NCBI GenBank assembly: GCA_023423655.1
Contig: JAFAFE010000006.1
Coordinates: 186,001 to 250,000, forward strand
DNA length: 64,000 nucleotides
Source: Pseudomonadota bacterium
GTDB taxonomy: Bacteria; Pseudomonadota; Alphaproteobacteria; Sphingomonadales; Sphingomonadaceae
Reading direction: 5' to 3'
A program made the translations under genes and the position numbers. This document shows, piece after piece, positions 60,787-64,000 of the stretch (positions within the stretch are counted from its first letter, which is position 1; the number at the start of each line of letters is the position of its first letter). The notes beneath the pieces are model-generated. The model did no database searches and was not told the DNA's origin. It worked only from the letters and a program-made list of their open reading frames with translations.

Positions 60787-61749
60787 TCAATATCGCACAA
60801 TGGATGCGCCCCATGTGAATCCCCCGCCCATTGCTTCGAGTACAAGCAAATCACCACGGGTGATTCGCCCGTCACGGACAGCAGAATCAAGAGCTAAGGG
60901 AACGGAGGCCGCCGATGTATTGGCGTGGCGGTCCACGGTGATGACCAGCTTGTCAGCGCTGAGGCCAAGTTTCTTGCCGGTGGCTTCAAGGATGCGGATA
61001 TTGGCCTGGTGCGGCACGACCCAGTCAATCTCGCTTGCTTCGACGCCCGCGCCTTCCAACGCTTCGTGCATGACGCTCGCAAGATTGGTGACGGCGTGGC
61101 GGAAGACCTCGCGCCCTTTCATCCGCACCTTGCCGGTGGTGCCGGTGGTGGACGGCCCGCCATCGACATAGAGCAAGTCATAATGACGGCCATCGGCGTG
61201 GAGTTTGGACGACAAGATACCGCGCGCGCTATTTTCCTCGCCGCTCAAGACCACCGCGCCCGCGCCGTCCCCGAACAACACACAGGTTGCGCGGTCCTCC
61301 CAATCGAGGATGCGGCTAAACGTCTCTGCGCCGATCACCAGCGCATGATCGGCAACGCCGGTGCGGATCATGCTGTCGGCAACACTCAGCGCATAGAGAA
61401 AGCCCGAACAGACCGCTGCAACGTCAAACGCAACGCAATCGTCAATGCCGAGCATCGCCTGGACTTTGGTGGCGGTGGCGGGAAAAGTATTGTCGGGCGT
61501 CGCGGTCGCGACAATGAGGAGACCGATTTGGCCGGCATCAAGCCCTGCCGTCTCCAACGCCTGTTTGGCGGCATCATGCGCCAGCGTTGCGGTGGTTTCA
61601 TGGGGGGCTGCAATATGGCGGAAGCGGATGCCTGTGCGCTCGACAATCCATTCGTCGGACGTATCGACTTTGTGGGCAAGTTCATCGTTTGAAACGCAAT
61701 TTTCGGGGAGGGCTGCTCCTGTTCCGGCAATAATTGCGCGGCGCTTCAT
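60787..61749 (-). CDS. fabH: 3-oxoacyl-ACP synthase III
   Basis: A 320-residue enzyme that starts fatty-acid synthesis by joining acetyl-CoA and malonyl-ACP. The catalytic triad is the Cys in FDVAAVCSGFLYALSVAD, the His in WVVPHQANIRILEATGKKLG and the Asn in HANTSAASVPLALDSAVRDG; the N-terminus is MKRRAIIAGTGAALPENCVS. It overlaps the plsX stop by four bases, so the two are coupled. Confidence 0.97.
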   Translation of the reverse strand: MKRRAIIAGTGAALPENCVSNDELAHKVDTSDEWIVERTGIRFRHIAAPHETTATLAHDAAKQALETAGLDAGQIGLLIVATATPDNTFPATATKVQAMLGIDDCVAFDVAAVCSGFLYALSVADSMIRTGVADHALVIGAETFSRILDWEDRATCVLFGDGAGAVVLSGEENSARGILSSKLHADGRHYDLLYVDGGPSTTGTTGKVRMKGREVFRHAVTNLASVMHEALEGAGVEASEIDWVVPHQANIRILEATGKKLGLSADKLVITVDRHANTSAASVPLALDSAVRDGRITRGDLLVLEAMGGGFTWGASIVRY

Positions 61750-62783
61750 TCCGTTTGTCCCTTGTCTCTTGCGGCAAACAGCAACAGATTGTCCGTCACT
61801 TGCCGGGTAATATCTTTTTTGACCAGATTGGCGGCCACATGGATGGCGTTGGACACGCCCTTTTCATTGGCGCTGCCGTGACTTTTGAGGACCACCCCGT
61901 TCAGCCCCAGAAAGACCGCGCCATTATGGTTATTCGGGTCAAGATGGTGGCGCAGCAATTCGGTAGCGGGCTTGGAAATGAGGAAGCCGATTTTGGAGCG
62001 CACCGAGCTGGTAAAGGCGTTGCGCAGCAAATCGGTCACGAACCGCGCGGTGCCTTCGATGGTTTTAAGTGCAATATTGCCGGAAAAGCCATCGCACACG
62101 ATCACATCGACATCGCCGCGCGAAATCTTGTCGCCTTCGGTAAAGCCGTCAAAGGTGAAGGGCAGATTCCTGCCCGCCTTGAGGATAGCGGCGGCATCGC
62201 GAATCTCGTCGGTGCCTTTCAACTCTTCGGTGCCGATATTGAGGAGGCGCACGCGCGGGCTTTCAAGCCCCAAAGCGGTGCGCGCATAAGCGGCGCCCAT
62301 CACCGCAAACTGGACGAGATTATTCGCGTCACAATCGGTGTTCGCGCCGAGGTCAAGCATCACCACATCATTATTGCCAAGCGTCGGCAACAAGGCGGCC
62401 AGCGCAGGACGGTCGATGCCCGGCATGGTGCGCAGCGCAAGCTTCGCCATCGCCATCAGCGCGCCGGTATTCCCCGACGATACGGCCGCGCCACATTCGC
62501 CGGACTTCACCGCCTGAATGGCAAGGCCCATCGAACTGTTTTTGGATTTGCGCAGGGCCTGGCTGGGCTTGTCGTCGCCCGTCACCACCTGATCGGTGTG
62601 CAGGATTTCCGACGCCGCGCGCAGGTTGGGATGCTTGTCGAGCGCCGCAACAATCTGCTTTTCGTCGCCGACCAGCAGAAATTGCAGCCCGTCGTGCCGA
62701 TGGCGTGCCATTGCCGCACCCGCCAACATGACGGGTACGCCAACATCACCGCCCATCGCGTCGATTGCGATCCGCGGCGTCAT
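61746..62783 (-). CDS. plsX: Phosphate acyltransferase
   Basis: About 345 residues from ATG 62783 (MTPRIAIDAMGGDVGVPVML). It makes acyl phosphate from acyl-ACP for phospholipid synthesis. Blocks: SSGNTGALMAMAKLALRTMP, MLDLGANTDCDANNLVQFAV and VDVIVCDGFSGNIALKTIEG. An ATG four codons upstream (62795) is directly next to AAGGAG and cannot be excluded. The palindrome GGGGTCAATGACCCC (62810-62824) lies between it and rpmF. Confidence 0.96.
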   Translation of the reverse strand: MTPRIAIDAMGGDVGVPVMLAGAAMARHRHDGLQFLLVGDEKQIVAALDKHPNLRAASEILHTDQVVTGDDKPSQALRKSKNSSMGLAIQAVKSGECGAAVSSGNTGALMAMAKLALRTMPGIDRPALAALLPTLGNNDVVMLDLGANTDCDANNLVQFAVMGAAYARTALGLESPRVRLLNIGTEELKGTDEIRDAAAILKAGRNLPFTFDGFTEGDKISRGDVDVIVCDGFSGNIALKTIEGTARFVTDLLRNAFTSSVRSKIGFLISKPATELLRHHLDPNNHNGAVFLGLNGVVLKSHGSANEKGVSNAIHVAANLVKKDITRQVTDNLLLFAARDKGQTE

Positions 62784-62831
62784 GCCCACCGGCATCTCCT
62801 TCGGCAAAAGGGGTCAATGACCCCGGGAAAA

Positions 62832-63011
62832 TCAGTCAGCAGCGGCGATCACTTCACGACCATTATAATGGCCGCAAGCATCACACAGATTGTGCGGACG
62901 CTTCAATTCACCGCAGTTCGGGCATTCCTGATAGGCTTCAACCTTCAGCGAATCATGGCTGCGACGCATACCGCGCTTCGACGGCGAAGTTTTTCTCTTG
63001 GGGACAGCCAT
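62832..63011 (-). CDS. rpmF: 50S ribosomal protein L32
   Basis: 59 residues starting MAVPKRKTSPSKRGMRRSHD, with the zinc-ribbon Cys residues in YQECPNCGELKRPHNLC and DACGHYNGREV (four Cys retained). This form is a Zn-bound L32. It is the first gene of the rpmF-plsX-fabH-ihfA-merR cluster. Confidence 0.97.
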   Translation of the reverse strand: MAVPKRKTSPSKRGMRRSHDSLKVEAYQECPNCGELKRPHNLCDACGHYNGREVIAAAD

Positions 63012-63320
63012 AGTGGCACCTGTTCCAGTTCAAATCGTTCAAAATCCAGTCGCAATTAAGCCCTTGTAGCCCAAATGGCAATAACAGCTTATCACCCGCC
63101 CTCGAAACAAAAGCGGTAGGTGTGATGTTCCTGTTCAAGGAGACTCAATCGCTGAGCGAACCGCGCCTATAACGTTTTTGGCTTTAAAGGCAAGTGCCCT
63201 CACGCCAAAAAGTCACACTTGCGCGCTTGTCCTTCCCTCGTAAAATGCGGTTGGCTGCGCCGGTTTTGCCGGACGCGCGCTTACGGGGCAAGCCCGTGAG
63301 CCTAAACAGGGAATATTGTC
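63012..63320. other. Divergent promoter region of rpmF and the MAPEG gene
   Basis: 309 bp with no gene. A possible promoter for the MAPEG gene is -35 TTGCGC (63219-63224), 16-base spacer, -10 TAAAAT (63241-63246). No repeat or RNA structure was recognised with confidence. Confidence 0.45.
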
Positions 63321-63767
63321 ATGATCCTTCCATTATCACTGACCTTTGCCGCCGTGTGCGCCATTCTCAACATCTGGCTGAGCAGCCGCGTCGGGCGCGT
63401 GCGTATGTCGGAAAAAATATTGCATGGCGACGGCGGCAGTCCGCTTGTCCTCAAGCGGATGCGCGCCCATGCCAATTTCACCGAATATGCGCCGTTTGTG
63501 CTGATCCTGTTCGCGCTGGTCGAACTCGCCTTCGGCCCGCAATTATGGCTGTGGGGTATTGTCATCCTCTATACGCTGGGCCGTCTTGCCCATGCGTTCG
63601 GCATGGAAGGCGATATCCCGACCAAGGCGCGCATGGCCGGTATTGCGATCAACCATATCGTACTGCTGGTGCTGGCAGGGGCTGCGCTTTATGCCGCTTA
63701 TGGCATGGCAAAGCCTGCCCAGACGGAAGCCGTTACGCTTGCGCCGCTGCCATCGCAGAATCGCTGA
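63321..63767 (+). CDS. MAPEG family membrane protein
   Basis: 148 residues with four helices (LSLTFAAVCAILNIWLSSRV, YAPFVLILFALVELAFGPQL, LWGIVILYTLGRLAHAFGM, AGIAINHIVLLVLAGAALYA). The MAPEG signature region is RMRAHANFTEYAPFVLI. Eukaryotic members act in eicosanoid and glutathione metabolism; bacterial roles are mostly unknown. Its 3' end overlaps the convergent MBL gene by 35 bp. Confidence 0.9.
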   Translation: MILPLSLTFAAVCAILNIWLSSRVGRVRMSEKILHGDGGSPLVLKRMRAHANFTEYAPFVLILFALVELAFGPQLWLWGIVILYTLGRLAHAFGMEGDIPTKARMAGIAINHIVLLVLAGAALYAAYGMAKPAQTEAVTLAPLPSQNR

Positions 63768-64000
63768 CGAACGGATTATTGCGCCGCTCATAGCCGAAAT
63801 TGCTGGTCGGCCCATGCCCCGGCACAAAGGTCGTGTCATCGCCCAAAGGCCATAGTTTTTGGGTGATGGCATCGAGCAAATCCTGATGGTTGCCCATCGG
63901 AAAGTCGGTGCGGCCAATCGAGCCTTGGAACAACACATCGCCGACAATGGCGAGCTTTGACGGCGCGTGGTGGAATATCACATGGCCGGGCGTGTGGCCG
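63733..64000 (-). CDS. MBL-fold metallo-hydrolase, partial (C-terminal part)
   Basis: The C-terminal 88 residues of a glyoxalase II-like hydrolase; the rest lies past the right edge. Visible: GHTPGHVIFHHAPSKL with a metal-binding His, VGDVLFQGSIGRTDFPMGN with a metal Asp, and TFVPGHGPTSNFGYERRNNP with another His. This type usually hydrolyses thioesters of glutathione or related compounds. Confidence 0.9.
   Translation of the reverse strand, partial: GHTPGHVIFHHAPSKLAIVGDVLFQGSIGRTDFPMGNHQDLLDAITQKLWPLGDDTTFVPGHGPTSNFGYERRNNPFVSDSAMAAAQA

Overview
The window reads as a chromosomal segment of an alphaproteobacterium, most likely a member of the Sphingomonadales. This is inferred from the GC-rich core with short operons, the bc1 operon order petA-petB-petC, the order rpmF-plsX-fabH-ihfA-merR, a class I lysyl-tRNA synthetase, a DUF1134/EipA protein, an alphaproteobacterial LexA box (GTTC-N7-GTTC) and several families of dispersed palindromic repeats. 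No rRNA, CRISPR array or intact insertion sequence was seen. One tRNA (Ser, GCT) is present.

Positions 1 to about 11,540 look different from the rest: visibly lower GC, much non-coding or decayed DNA, and a theme of DNA-damage and oxidative-stress defence. The region holds the N-terminal part of a Ku end-joining protein, an FAD/NAD(P)-binding protein, a large KatE-type catalase, the decayed remains of a two-gene operon for a ligase-associated exonuclease and ATP-dependent DNA ligase, and a radical-SAM/UdgX operon whose start carries a LexA box. After these come a 42-residue hydrophilic ORF with its own terminator, a serine-recombinase remnant and a broken tyrosine integrase lying against the 3' end of tRNA-Ser. 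I read this as one end of an old genomic island.

From 11.6 kb on, the sequence is core genome. It carries eipA, apt and the cytochrome bc1 operon; trmL-hemF; two paralogous membrane proteins; lipB and a small lipoprotein; queE-queC; a candidate small RNA; and an argD-argF-hslO operon preceded by an intrinsic terminator and a possible arginine-rich leader peptide. Next come a CDF metal exporter, glmS, a VapBC-like toxin-antitoxin pair with a clear operator palindrome, and a leucine-degradation region (mccA, mccB, isovaleryl-CoA dehydrogenase, thiolase). That region is interrupted by a DUF559 endonuclease gene enclosed by 54-60 bp inverted repeats. After it lie an M13 peptidase, an ammonium transporter, a hydroxyacid dehydrogenase, tandem DUF885 proteins, a fatty-acid desaturase, a Tet-like MFS transporter, lysS, a DinG-like helicase with a palindromic repeat inserted in frame, a SixA-like phosphatase, merR-ihfA-fabH-plsX-rpmF, a MAPEG protein and a partial metallo-beta-lactamase-fold hydrolase.

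The most interesting signals are: (1) the SOS-controlled radical-SAM/UdgX operon beside a dying end-joining/ligase module; (2) the DUF559 gene inside terminal inverted repeats; (3) the palindromic element that became part of a helicase protein; (4) a promoter-to-terminator small-RNA candidate with a pyrimidine-rich anti-Shine-Dalgarno stretch; (5) possible attenuation control of arginine biosynthesis; (6) a repeat pair that folds as a three-stem structure with compensatory base changes.
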